A stretch of 38,554 nt of DNA from Spirochaetales bacterium (GCA_016935735.1 JAFGQK010000307.1:1-38554); one strand, 5' to 3'; shown: positions 25,839 to 34,067, counted from the first letter of the stretch. The notes: a model not told the origin generated them from the letters alone. Program-made: numbers and translations.

Positions 25839-26639
25839 TTATACATGAGTGAAGATTCCGGCCCTGTAAGCCCGGGTATAATGTAAACAGTGCAGATCCC
25901 TGCCCAGAAGTAGTTCTGCTGAAAGAAGGGCCGCTTTGAGTTCCTGATCCAGGGGATCGAGAATGGCACAATCCAGCCCTTCCTTTACAGCCAGGGTTAA
26001 AAAAGCCCGGTTAATATAGGAACGGGCCGGTAATCCAAAGGAAATATTACTTAACCCTGCGGTAAGATGTACTTCCGGATATGCTGCGTGTATTGCTCTT
26101 AGCGTATCAAAAAAGAGAATTCCATTCTGGATATTGGTACTGATAGTCATGACAAGGGGATCGACATAGATATGTCTATCCGGCACTCCTGCATTACGTG
26201 CTGCATCCATGACTTTATGGACCGCTTCTATGCGTTCTTCACAGGTCTCTGGCATTCTCCTTCCCCCCATGGCCAGGGCGATTACCCGGCAGCCATGCTC
26301 CGCAACCAGGGGCAGGATCCCTTTTAAACGATCATCTTCCCCGCTGATTGAATTGATCATCGGGGTTTTATTTACTGTCTTGATTGCGGCAGCTATTGCA
26401 TCGGGGTTGGTGCTGTCAAGACAGAGCGGGATATCCACAGCAGACTGGACTGTTTTGACAAGCCAGACCAGGTCTTCCTTTTCCCGGCTGGGATGTGTTC
26501 CTGCATTAATATCGAGCCAGGTAGAACCTGCTTCCGCCTGTTTGCAGGCAAGGTTTTGTATAAATGCTTCATCTCGGTCTGCAATAGCCTTTTTTACGGA
26601 TGAGCGGGTTCCATTAATCTTTTCACCGATAATTTCCAT
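25839..26639 (-). CDS. pterin-binding methyltransferase (MtrH/AcsE-like MT2)
   Basis: A 266-residue TIM-barrel protein of the dihydropteroate-synthase-like family that moves methyl groups between methylcorrinoid and tetrahydrofolate. Features are GEKINGTRSSVKKAI at the start, WLDINAGTHPSREKEDL, LCLDSTNPDAI, MINSISGEDDRL, YVDPLVMTISTN and a LTAGLSNISFGLPARSYIN segment, all characteristic of the AcsE/MtrH group (DINAG, DS-N, NSIS, DP, GLSNISFG). Length agrees with AcsE (~262). The gene is first in the operon, behind a consensus promoter. No acetyl-CoA synthase/CO dehydrogenase genes are in view, so the AcsE symbol is withheld. Most likely it makes 5-methyl-THF from the methyl group collected by the next two gene products. 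Confidence 0.93.
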   Translation of the reverse strand: MEIIGEKINGTRSSVKKAIADRDEAFIQNLACKQAEAGSTWLDINAGTHPSREKEDLVWLVKTVQSAVDIPLCLDSTNPDAIAAAIKTVNKTPMINSISGEDDRLKGILPLVAEHGCRVIALAMGGRRMPETCEERIEAVHKVMDAARNAGVPDRHIYVDPLVMTISTNIQNGILFFDTLRAIHAAYPEVHLTAGLSNISFGLPARSYINRAFLTLAVKEGLDCAILDPLDQELKAALLSAELLLGRDLHCLHYTRAYRAGIFTHV

Positions 26640-26781
26640 GAATACATTACTCCATTATGCATCGTTATTGAAACGTACTATTTTAAAAATTTCTACGATT
26701 CATCGTCTTCTTTCCTTTATTTCCCGGAACAGAAATCCTGTAAGGCCAGCATGAACTGTACCGGATAAAGGATTAAAGAAA

Positions 26782-26810
26782 AGTATAACAGACGAAAAAA
26801 CAGATGTCAA
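26782..26810 (-). promoter_or_regulatory. consensus sigma-70-type promoter of the methyltransferase operon
   Basis: Read on the minus strand, TTGACA (26810-26805) and TATACT (26787-26782) are exactly 17 bases apart. The predicted transcript starts near 26775, giving a ~135-base leader. I looked for a cobalamin riboswitch in that leader and saw no conserved B12-box-like element; the leader is also short for one. Confidence 0.75.
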
Positions 26811-27274
26811 GAAACTTAAATTTTTGGGGTGCAATTTTAAGATCGGGTTTTTTTACCACGGAACACATGGAACATACGGAACACACGGAAAATACCCGCG
26901 AAATTTTCAGAAATACATGGAAATAAAAGACCGGCAATAAGGATGAAGAGTGAAGTATGAATTATGAAGTATGAAGGGTTGAAGCCCGGGAATATGGAAA
27001 AAAAATAAAAAAAAATCGTTTTTTATGCATGCAGGAAGATACTTTGGGGCGTTATATATAGAGTTTTGACCAGGATATTTTAACTTTCCTGGATAATTAA
27101 GGGAGTAAAGATAACTATAAGAATAAAGAATAAAGAATAAAGATATAACTCATGTTTTCAAAACACTTAAGCTTTGACCATTATACTGGAATGATAGACA
27201 TGGTTATTATTGTAATAATTGATAATCAAGTGGTTAAAGCAATGGTAGGAATATCATTCTATAAGGAGGATGAA
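26811..27274. repeat. intergenic zone with three small tandem repeats
   Basis: No gene is recognised in these ~460 bases. Three simple arrays are present. Four 9-base units at 26860-26895 (GGAACACAT, GGAACATAC, GGAACACAC, GGAAAATAC) follow an ACCAC, a layout like dispersed ACCACGGA repeats. TGAAGTATGA occurs at 26951-26960 and 26965-26974. GAATAAA occurs three times in a row at 27121-27141. The zone lies upstream of the small RHH-like gene and may be repeat debris. Confidence 0.6.
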
Positions 27275-27817
27275 ATGGGTTTGCTGAAACTACATGAATT
27301 TCATTTTGTTATCGGTCAGAGTATGAGAATGCGTTTAGAGGAACTGAATGTTTGGGGTAATTTGCATAACATTTCAGGAATTGTTGTAAGGATTCTCCTG
27401 TTGCTTGTACCAGTTATAAAACGGGAGCATGACTGGGGGGAGCAGCGGGATAGCCGGTATGAGTATGTGTCTCCCGACCCAAATGAAAAGCGGGTGCATG
27501 CACATGCATACCTGCCCGAGGATTTGTACAGGAAGTTGAAGTTGATTCACCATGATTTGAATTTTTTTAGTATGGGGCAGATTGTACGGTTTTTTATAGT
27601 GGTGTTTTCTAGACTGGTAGATGAGTACAAAGAGGGTGTCTTGAAGGAATTGGAACGAATGTATAAAGAATGGGAAAAAGAAGCCAGGGATAGCCGTCTA
27701 ACGCTGCGTCAGTATATGCGACAATTAATGATAGTTGTACAACATTTACGCCCGGGGAAAAGGATAATCACTGTTTACGACCATCGTTTTATGCCATTCT
27801 GGCGGTTAAGGCTTTAA
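27275..27817 (+). CDS. small protein with two ribbon-helix-helix-like units, possible DNA-binding protein
   Basis: A 180-residue protein of no family I can name. ATG 27275 follows AAGGAGG (27263-27269) by five bases; longer in-frame starts have no such site. Two halves can be aligned by eye: HEFHFVIGQSMRMRLEEL then NISGIVVRILLLLV, and RVHAHAYLPEDLYRKLKL then FSMGQIVRFFIVVF. Each is a short strand, a basic helix, a turn and a hydrophobic helix with a shared (S)(M/I)(S)G-IVR start, the pattern of a CopG/Arc-type RHH unit. The spacing between the units (~65 residues) includes an acidic/basic linker. The C-terminal ~50 residues are helical and basic (LRQYMRQLMIVVQHLRPGK). If right, one chain would form the dimer-like RHH fold. 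Flanking repeats suggest a dispersed, perhaps multicopy gene, recalling the DUF1564-type RHH-like families of Leptospira; that comparison is from memory. Confidence 0.5.
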   Translation: MGLLKLHEFHFVIGQSMRMRLEELNVWGNLHNISGIVVRILLLLVPVIKREHDWGEQRDSRYEYVSPDPNEKRVHAHAYLPEDLYRKLKLIHHDLNFFSMGQIVRFFIVVFSRLVDEYKEGVLKELERMYKEWEKEARDSRLTLRQYMRQLMIVVQHLRPGKRIITVYDHRFMPFWRLRL

Positions 27818-27881
27818 AAACGCATAAAACCACACAAATCCTTAAAAACCACACAGCACTCTATCTCTGTATCACGTTCAG

Positions 27882-27935
27882 ACCTCGTGCAACGGAAAAA
27901 AAAGTCAATAAAACAGCATTTCTATTGCACGAGGT
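27882..27935. repeat. 11-bp perfect inverted repeat downstream of the RHH-like gene
   Basis: ACCTCGTGCAA (27882-27892) and TTGCACGAGGT (27925-27935) are exact inverted copies with a 32-base loop, about 65 bases after the stop. Short AAACCACACA direct copies lie just before it. No T run follows, so it is either a 3' stem-loop, a binding site for the neighbouring protein, or an end of a small mobile repeat. The rest of the 415-base gap to the next gene holds only an 80-codon open frame that I do not support. Confidence 0.5.
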
Positions 27936-28232
27936 TGGTACTTGTAAATTCCAATCATTTTTCCAAATTTACACATTGAACGAATAATTTTATAATTTTT
28001 CTTCTGTGTGTTTAGTGGTTCTTTATCTTTTTGTCAGGGGTTTTGCCCGATATCGAATTCCCACCCAAATTTTTCGCGATACGGCAAATCCTCTGTAAGA
28101 TGATTCCCCCCGGGATAAGAAAAGAGAAAATATACAATAAGCTTGAATGCAGAATACGGGAAGCAATAAAAAATTTCCCCTCCGTATTCAAAGAACGTTT
28201 ACAGAGGAGAGATGTTGATTACAAAAATATTT

Positions 28233-28652
28233 TTACCATTTTTCCAGTTCAATGGTTCCTTCTAAACCGGTAGATGGGACATAAAAATCACCGCTGATTT
28301 CATCTTCATCATTATTTACATTTAATTCAACTTCTATATCATAAGCTTCCAGCGGGTTTTGAGCATCTAATACACCATCTATATCATCACCATCAATTTC
28401 AAAAAAAACATCATATGTTTGCGGGTCCCCATCAAGCCATATAATAACTTCTCCGTCAACTTCATCACCATCCTGATAAAAAGAAGCAGTCATGTCATCG
28501 ATGACCATACCACCATCATAATACATAAAATATCCTTCCCAACTCCCTTCAATATCGGCATTGCCATCCTCAATTACGACAAGACACCCTGTTGATAATA
28601 GGGTAACAAATACGGTAATGACTAAAGCAAGTAGTATTTTCTTTAGTTTCAT
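28233..28652 (-). CDS. small acidic lipoprotein of unknown function
   Basis: A 139-residue protein. ATG 28652 follows AGGAGG at a normal distance. The signal MKLKKILLALVITVFVTLLS ends in a lipobox STGC with Cys23. The mature part is very acidic (runs such as DGDEVDGEV, NNDEDE) and consists of alternating strands, beginning IEGSWEGYFMYYDGG, which resembles small lipocalin-like or calycin beta-barrels with a GxW start. No catalytic residues stand out. The gene is monocistronic, with 100 bases to the next gene upstream on the same strand. Envelope location is well supported; function is not. Confidence 0.75.
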   Translation of the reverse strand: MKLKKILLALVITVFVTLLSTGCLVVIEDGNADIEGSWEGYFMYYDGGMVIDDMTASFYQDGDEVDGEVIIWLDGDPQTYDVFFEIDGDDIDGVLDAQNPLEAYDIEVELNVNNDEDEISGDFYVPSTGLEGTIELEKW

Positions 28653-28752
28653 CTTTTCCTCCTGAATAGAAATCTATACTAGTAACTTTACTACATTGAA
28701 ATATAAAATTCAATGATTGGTGTTACTATTTACAAAAATAATAAATTCCCTG

Positions 28753-29805
28753 CTATTCAATATATTCATCATCGCCATCGGCTATGGCGATTTCCTTTTT
28801 ATTTGCCATATCCCGGATGGTATTAAGGAAATCCGTATCCATTTTATCCACCTCGGATTTAAGAATACGCCCTATCCCGGCAAACTCTTCTTTTATAAGT
28901 TCACCCCGCCGTGACGATACATGCTGCATGATCCTGTCCTTGAATTTCGTATCCTTTCCCTTTAAAAGCAGGGCAATTTCCTTGTCCTCGAACGTATGGA
29001 GTACCTTCTGGAGGTCTTTGCCGGAAATACGGTATATCACCTCCGTGGTAAATAACCGCTTTTCAAGATCTTCGGCAAGTTCGGGATTGGAGGATGCGAG
29101 TTCCTCGAGGATGTCTTTTTCTTTTGATGCATCCAGATGTTTGAGTATCTCGGTGATAGCCGCTTTTCCATCCACTTCCTGGGTTACGATATCTCCTATC
29201 GTTCTTGCCTTTTCCTGGAGTACTTCCTCTGTCTTGCGCAGGACTTCCGGGGGGATTTTTTCCATTTTTGCAATACGGACAACAATCTCTTTTTGCTTTT
29301 CCGGGGGTAATTTACCGAGTATCCTGGATGAAAGGGAAGGATCTATGTGAGAAAGAATTACCGGGATAACGGATGTGGATTCGTTCTTTAGCAGGGTGAG
29401 TACCTGTTCAAAAGGAAGATCATTTAAAAAAGAAAAGGGATGCGGGACGGTTTTTTCCAGGATACGTGCATAAAAATCCCCGCCCTTTTTCTCTCCGAAA
29501 GCAGTAACAAGCATTTCCTTTGCTTTCTCAAGCCCGCCACGTGCAAGGAGGTCTTTTATTTTTAAAAGATAACCAAACTCTTCAAGTACCTTTTTCGCTT
29601 CTTTTTCATTGACCGTTTCTGTCCGTGCAATCTCTTTTGCCACACCCAGCGCTTCCTCCTCGGAAAGATGGGACAATACTTTGGAAGCATGTTCTTTCCC
29701 AAGAAGGATAAGCAGAACGGCAGCTTTCTTGAACCCCGAATCCCTCCTGTCTGCTTTTAAAAAGGCATCGTGTTCTTTCTTTTTCTTTTCTGATTCATCT
29801 GCCAT
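28753..29805 (-). CDS. FliG-family flagellar motor switch protein, divergent paralogue
   Basis: A 350-residue rotor protein. An N-terminal charged tail (MADESEKKKKEH) precedes FliG_N with FKKAAVLLILLGKEHASKVLSHLSEEE, then the middle domain (NESTSVIPVILSHIDPSLSSRILGKLPPEKQKEIVVRIAKME; the EHPQ/KKAA core is partly kept) and FliG_C (KDLQKVLHTFEDKEIALLLKGKDTKFKDRIMQHVSSRRGELI). The usual LDDRAI segment of the torque helix is ISGKDL here and the charged Asp-Asp pair is lost. Spirochaetes carry two FliG genes, and the variant one (FliG1) is not always needed for rotation; this is more likely that type. It lies 6 bases after the EF-G-like stop and is cotranscribed with it. Confidence 0.88.
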   Translation of the reverse strand: MADESEKKKKEHDAFLKADRRDSGFKKAAVLLILLGKEHASKVLSHLSEEEALGVAKEIARTETVNEKEAKKVLEEFGYLLKIKDLLARGGLEKAKEMLVTAFGEKKGGDFYARILEKTVPHPFSFLNDLPFEQVLTLLKNESTSVIPVILSHIDPSLSSRILGKLPPEKQKEIVVRIAKMEKIPPEVLRKTEEVLQEKARTIGDIVTQEVDGKAAITEILKHLDASKEKDILEELASSNPELAEDLEKRLFTTEVIYRISGKDLQKVLHTFEDKEIALLLKGKDTKFKDRIMQHVSSRRGELIKEEFAGIGRILKSEVDKMDTDFLNTIRDMANKKEIAIADGDDEYIE

Positions 29806-29811
29806 GGGGAA

Positions 29812-31893
29812 CTATTTGGAACCTGCCCCCCCTTCTTTTGCAGCCTGGGATGCCTTAATTACGTCATCTGCAACTTTGCCGGAAATCGGATTATAATGGC
29901 TGAATTCTATTTCAAATGCCGCGGTACCGGAGGTAATCGCTTTCAGATCTATGGCATAACGGAGGAGTTCCGCCTGCGGCACCTGGGCTTTTACTTCCTG
30001 GATGCCTCCTCCAATCGGTTCCTGTCCCAGGACCCTTCCCCTTCTTGAACTTAAGTCGGAAAGAACATCTCCAAGATACTGATCGTCCACAAAAACAGTA
30101 AGATTCATTACCGGTTCGAGAAGCACTGGTTTTGCTTTTTCCATAGCGGCTTTCAGTGCCCCTCTTGCGGCGAGTTTAAAAGACATTTCCGAAGAATCCA
30201 CCGGGTGCTCTTTTCCGTCTACAATCCTGGCTTCCAGGTCTACAACAGGATACCCTGCAAGGATTCCTTCTTCCATACCTTCGAGTACCCCCTTTTCTAC
30301 TCCCGGGATATATCCCCTGGAAACAACACCCCCAAAGATTGCATTAACAAACGCGAAATGTTCGCCCCGCTCAAGGGGTCTGATTTCGAGAACCACCTTG
30401 GCATATTGTCCGTGCCCCCCGGTCTGTTTTTTATGCTGATATTCAGCAGAAGCCGGCATAGTGATTGTTTCCCTGTATGCAACCTTTGGCACCCTCGTCT
30501 CAATTTCCATCTTCTGCTTTTCCTTGATTTTTTCAAGGATAATGTTCAGATGGAGTTCCCCCATGGATGACACCACATTCTCCCGTGTTTCCTTATTATA
30601 ATCAATCCTGAATGTCAGATCCTCTGTAGCGGTTTTTTGAAGGAGTTGGTTTAATTTATCCTCGTCCTTTTTTGTTTTTGCAGATATGGCAACTGCATGA
30701 ACAGGCTGCGGGAGTTTTAAAGGTAGATATTTAATTGTATTATCATGGGTACAAAGCGTGTGATTTGTTTCTACTGTATTAAGTTTTGCTAGTATCCCGA
30801 TATCCCCTGCAATAAGTTCCTGGGTATCTTCCAGCTTTTTTCCCTGGCAGACGAATAATTTGGAAATCTTTTCTTTCTTATTTACCTGTGTATTGTATAA
30901 CTCGATATCCGGATGAATGGTACCGGAAATAACCTTTACATAGGAAAGCTTTCCTGAAAACTGGTCAATGGAAGTTTTATAAACAAAGCAGGAACAGGAG
31001 CCATCTGCATCAATCGCTACCTCAACCTCGGAATCATCATCTTTCAGAGCCTTTGTTTTTCCGCCGGGTGATGGTACGGAATTAATAAAAAAGTTCAACA
31101 GGGAATGAATACCGGCAGAGAGTGTTGCCGCGCCGCAAAGGACAGGAACGATTGAGGATTTCTTTATACCCTGCTTGAGCCCTTCCTTTATTTCTTCCTC
31201 TGAAAGCTTTTCCTCTTCCAGATATTTTTCCATAAGTTCATCATTTCCTTCTGCAGCAGCCTCGATAAGCGCCATCCGTGCTTCCTCAACACTATCCTTC
31301 ATATTTCCCGGGATGTCCTGAATATCCTGCTTTCCTCCGGTATTCATATATACTTTCTGCTCGATAATATCGATTACTCCCTTAAAATCATTTCCATTTC
31401 CCATGGGAATAACAACAGGAACCGCATTTACCTTGAATTTTTCCTTTATATCTCCGATTGTCTTGTTAAAATCTGCATGCTCTTTATCCATTTTATTGAT
31501 AAAGATAAATCTCGGTTTATTCTCTTTATTCAATCTTCGCCAGAGTTTTATCGTTTCTATCTGAACACCTGAATCCGCGGCAACCAGTAAGAGAACAGAC
31601 TCACATGCCCTGAAACCTTCAACAACTTCCCCGATAAAATCCCCGGAGCCCGGTGTATCGAGAATATTTATTTTTATATCTTCCCATTTAATATGAGAAA
31701 CGGATGTGTGAATCGATATCTTTCTGGAGATTTCTTCCTCTGTAAAATCACTTACTGTTTTCCCGGATTCAACAGTCTCGGGCTTGGGGATAACGCCGCC
31801 TGTTACAAGCAAATGCTCAACCAATGATGTTTTTCCTGTTCCCCCATGCCCTCCAATTGCAATATTTCTTATTTGTTCAATTGTAATACTCAT
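29812..31893 (-). CDS. EF-G-like GTPase lacking the catalytic histidine
   Basis: A 693-residue translational-GTPase-family protein. AAGGAG about seven bases upstream of ATG 31893 fixes the start. G1 is GGHGGTGKT (residues 14-22), G3 is DTPGSGDF with Ser83 where EF-G has the catalytic His of DTPGHVDF, and G4 is NKMD (133-136). Domains II-V follow in the EF-G order: SSMGELHLNIILEKI, KQTGGHGQYAKVVLE, GYIPGVEKGVLEGMEEG, DVLSDLSSRRGRVLGQEP and a FEIEFSHYNPI tail. The combination of altered P-loop and missing His marks the EF-G-like (EF-G2 type) subgroup, found in several phyla, rather than the canonical fusA product. Known members are not ordinary translocases. A consensus promoter lies ~90 bases upstream and the next gene is fliG. 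Confidence 0.9.
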   Translation of the reverse strand: MSITIEQIRNIAIGGHGGTGKTSLVEHLLVTGGVIPKPETVESGKTVSDFTEEEISRKISIHTSVSHIKWEDIKINILDTPGSGDFIGEVVEGFRACESVLLLVAADSGVQIETIKLWRRLNKENKPRFIFINKMDKEHADFNKTIGDIKEKFKVNAVPVVIPMGNGNDFKGVIDIIEQKVYMNTGGKQDIQDIPGNMKDSVEEARMALIEAAAEGNDELMEKYLEEEKLSEEEIKEGLKQGIKKSSIVPVLCGAATLSAGIHSLLNFFINSVPSPGGKTKALKDDDSEVEVAIDADGSCSCFVYKTSIDQFSGKLSYVKVISGTIHPDIELYNTQVNKKEKISKLFVCQGKKLEDTQELIAGDIGILAKLNTVETNHTLCTHDNTIKYLPLKLPQPVHAVAISAKTKKDEDKLNQLLQKTATEDLTFRIDYNKETRENVVSSMGELHLNIILEKIKEKQKMEIETRVPKVAYRETITMPASAEYQHKKQTGGHGQYAKVVLEIRPLERGEHFAFVNAIFGGVVSRGYIPGVEKGVLEGMEEGILAGYPVVDLEARIVDGKEHPVDSSEMSFKLAARGALKAAMEKAKPVLLEPVMNLTVFVDDQYLGDVLSDLSSRRGRVLGQEPIGGGIQEVKAQVPQAELLRYAIDLKAITSGTAAFEIEFSHYNPISGKVADDVIKASQAAKEGGAGSK

Positions 31894-31986
31894 TATTAAG
31901 CTCCTTATTCATGATGATCTGGTCATACTTCTATTAAAATGGTTCCCGGTTGAAAGCGGCGATCCACTTATGTATCAGCGAGACTT

Positions 31987-32015
31987 ACTATACCGGTTAT
32001 ATCATTCTTTGTCAA
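31987..32015 (-). promoter_or_regulatory. consensus promoter of the EF-G-like/fliG operon
   Basis: On the minus strand TTGACA (32015-32010) and TATAGT (31992-31987) have a 17-base spacer. The leader would be about 85 bases. One of the two best promoter matches in the window. Confidence 0.7.
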
Positions 32016-32582
32016 GAATGAACTGGTTCCGGGGTGTGATTTCGAGAACTTGTTTTTAGCTGAATGGAAGGTTTATACTGTTTCATTGAGAAGTACTCAA
32101 CATTGGTTGAGCCCCAATTACTCTTAGAAGAGGTGGCTTTAACATAGTTAAAGTTCAATTGTAAAAAAATAAGGGGACTTTCCGGGATGAAAGAGAGGAT
32201 TAAAAGAGATATGAAAACCACGGATACCCGCAGATTTATACGGATTATGGCTGCGAAGCTTATCGCTTGGTTATAAACTACTTAACGTTGTCCTATATTA
32301 AGGTTGGGTATCTTATGAATTTTAACTCTGTCAGCCTGGAATGGAAACGGTTTGTCAACAGGGGAAAATGGCGTCTTGAAACACCTTTCAGCCAGACTCA
32401 TTTTTTTGTTGACAAATTTGCAATTTCTACCCAGATATTGTGCCAACGCGTTGGCAAGCAAAAAGAAATTAAAGAGATAAAAGGGAAAGAAGAAGAAGAA
32501 ATAAAACATAGTTGGTACCAGTTTCAGAACTGTAAAAAAGAATATTTTTCTATACACTCGCAAATACCAAACAACATAATTG
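32016..32582. other. gene-poor zone with a 10-bp inverted repeat and a 16-bp palindrome
   Basis: Roughly 570 bases without a protein I can support; frames on both strands give low-complexity Lys/Glu or Phe runs. Items seen are a single CCACGGATACCCGCAG copy of the dispersed ACCAC-GAT-type repeat near 32219, TTTGTCAACA at 32351-32360 inverted as TGTTGACAAA at 32407-32416, and a perfect palindrome TGCCAACGCGTTGGCA at 32441-32456. This is likely the remains of mobile or repeated DNA. Confidence 0.5.
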
Positions 32583-32738
32583 TTATTGAGAACTTTCAAA
32601 ATCCTTTCTCCTGAACAAATAGGTAATTCCATATACAAGACCGGCCCCGAACATACTTATAAACGCCATTTCCGGCTGTATAAATCCTATAATAGACAGG
32701 ATGTACCAATCAAAGAAAGGATAAGCAAATAGAGCATT
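32583..32738 (-). pseudogene. C-terminal remnant of an integral membrane protein
   Basis: On the minus strand the frame between an in-frame TAA at 32741-32739 and a TAA at 32585-32583 encodes about 51 residues with good coding character: NALFAYPFFDWYILSIIGFI, a second hydrophobic segment FISMFGAGLVYGITYLF and the basic end RRKDFESSQ. No start codon is available near the beginning, so this looks like the two last transmembrane segments of a deleted gene. The family is not recognisable. Confidence 0.35.
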
Positions 32739-32760
32739 TTATTTTCAATTGAAAATCAAC

Positions 32761-33369
32761 CTAATAAGACGCTAATACATTTTTTAACCGCTTCTTCGGA
32801 TTATCAAATACAACTTGCTTGCAATCAAATTCATCAGGATCATATTTTCCACCAAGCCATTCCATCATTTCGTCATATTCTTCAGCATCAGGATTCTTGA
32901 TTATTTCACATAACCTTTCATAACCCGGAACACTACCGCAATCTTCTGGAGGACAGGCTCTTTCTCCTGCAAGACATACAGGATATTTTGTATTTGCTTC
33001 TTTCGGGAGTATTCTTTCCAGGACCAGATCGTGATTCCAATCATCGCCAAAATCGTAATTATAGTTTGCGCTGTTATTTTCTTCTGAAAACCAGTCAGCA
33101 ATATCTTCTTCCCATCCTGCCAGCATAGGGAATTCTGCAAAATCCGAATCTTCTGGAATTCCAATTTCTTCGACTTCATCTGTTTCAGGATTTTTCAACC
33201 TGAAAGCATGGAGGTGGGAATCTGTCCAGCCCATTGAATCCTGAATTGCTACATGCAAATCCCAGAATGTATAATTTTCCGGAACCTGTATTCTGCGCCA
33301 GATTACAGGGGAAATATCCTGTAATGTGATTTTAAATTGATATACATTTTTAAAAGTTTTTGATGCCAT
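32761..33369 (-). CDS. plasmid pRiA4b ORF-3-like protein
   Basis: A 202-residue protein of the PRiA4_ORF3 family (also seen as the passenger of IS1096). ATG 33369 is chosen because AAGGAG (33383-33378) is 8 bases upstream; an upstream start would add a Lys-rich leader with no ribosome site. The family signature is clear: YQFKITLQDISPVIWRRIQV, TFWDLHVAIQDSMGW, DSHLHAFR, YDFGDDWNHDLVLERIL, and the Cys/Pro segment CLAGERACPPEDCGSVPGYE. The biochemical role is unknown. The gene is often found in genomic islands, phages and plasmids, which fits the decayed surroundings here. Confidence 0.92.
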   Translation of the reverse strand: MASKTFKNVYQFKITLQDISPVIWRRIQVPENYTFWDLHVAIQDSMGWTDSHLHAFRLKNPETDEVEEIGIPEDSDFAEFPMLAGWEEDIADWFSEENNSANYNYDFGDDWNHDLVLERILPKEANTKYPVCLAGERACPPEDCGSVPGYERLCEIIKNPDAEEYDEMMEWLGGKYDPDEFDCKQVVFDNPKKRLKNVLASY

Positions 33370-33562
33370 AAAATTTTCTCCTTTTATTTTTTCTGTTTTT
33401 TTTTTCATATATTTCTTCATAGCCTTCATTTTTCTGTATGATTGCTATATGCCTGAAAAACATATTCATTCCAGTAATCAGGGATAAGTCCATATTTCAT
33501 CAGTTCATTATAGGATAGTTATCCCATATATAATTTATATCAGAGAAGTAAGTTTTTTCAAA

Positions 33563-33991
33563 GTGAAAAATGAAAATAGTCATATTTTCTTTACCGATAT
33601 TCTGTGTTCGCTGCTATCAGACAGCGAATTAGCTATTATCAATAATAAGCTGGCAGAGATTCTTTTATCACGTGGCCGCTTTGATGACCCCATGGCATTG
33701 AGGGGTTCTGCGAATGGGCGGACTTACGGGGAATGGAAAAACTATGTTGAAAACACTGAGATTGAGTGGTGGCAGGCAGGAGCCAAAGGTTCCCGTTTCT
33801 TGAATATGCATCCTGTTCCCAGGGGGATACTGTATGAAGTGTACGCTTTACTCGAGCAAACCAATCCCGGAGAGACTCTGGAAGTACGCACGACACTGGA
33901 CAATTTTCACTCTTTCACGCTGAAGCAGCTATTCGACTTGAACAAATACCACGATACAGAAAATGCTTTCTACCAAATTTTGTGCAATTGA
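33563..33991 (+). CDS. uncharacterised 142-residue protein
   Basis: Start GTG 33563 is the first start in the frame; the ribosome site is poor, and an upstream extension without a start codon is open. The translated protein has plausible composition, with the segments FFTDILCSLLSDSELAIINN, RGSANGRTYGEWKNYVENT, EWWQAGAKGSRFLNMHP and VPRGILYEVYALLEQTNPG. Secondary structure appears alpha plus some turn, soluble, with no signal peptide. No family is recognised. It sits between a pRiA4b ORF-3-like gene and an epimerase, in a zone with mobile traces, so an accessory gene is likely. It could also be a truncated copy of a longer protein. Confidence 0.45.
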   Translation: MKNENSHIFFTDILCSLLSDSELAIINNKLAEILLSRGRFDDPMALRGSANGRTYGEWKNYVENTEIEWWQAGAKGSRFLNMHPVPRGILYEVYALLEQTNPGETLEVRTTLDNFHSFTLKQLFDLNKYHDTENAFYQILCN

Positions 33992-34034
33992 TGTAATCCC
34001 GGTGGAGGCACCATAATTGCATCCTGATTTTTTC

Positions 34035-34067
34035 CCGGGGGGAGAGAGTAATCCTCCTTTCCCCCGG
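34035..34067. terminator. GC-rich hairpin between the unknown gene and the epimerase
   Basis: CCGGGGG (34035-34041) and CCCCCGG (34061-34067) pair, with weaker pairing of purine/pyrimidine runs inside. The T run precedes it on the plus strand, so it is not a classical terminator for either convergent gene, although its location between two gene ends is typical of one. Confidence 0.4.

Noticed and set aside
26640-26781. Cobalamin riboswitch in the leader of the methyltransferase operon
   Set aside because: No B12-box-like conserved segments were seen and the ~135-base leader is short for one.
26860-26895. Tandem 9-base units considered as a CRISPR array
   Set aside because: Units are far too short, have no spacers and no cas gene is near.
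28031-28273. 80-codon plus-strand frame (TTG start) after the RHH-like gene
   Set aside because: No ribosome site, opens only after a TAG at 28013, runs into the convergent lipoprotein gene and shows no family resemblance.
31950-32130. Plus-strand frame reading through the EF-G-like promoter region
   Set aside because: No start or ribosome site, and it crosses the minus-strand promoter; no resemblance to a known protein.
32267-32638. Overlapping 115- and 118-codon frames on opposite strands
   Set aside because: Low-complexity Lys/Glu or Phe runs, no ribosome site, and they cover an inverted repeat and palindrome; more likely repeat DNA.
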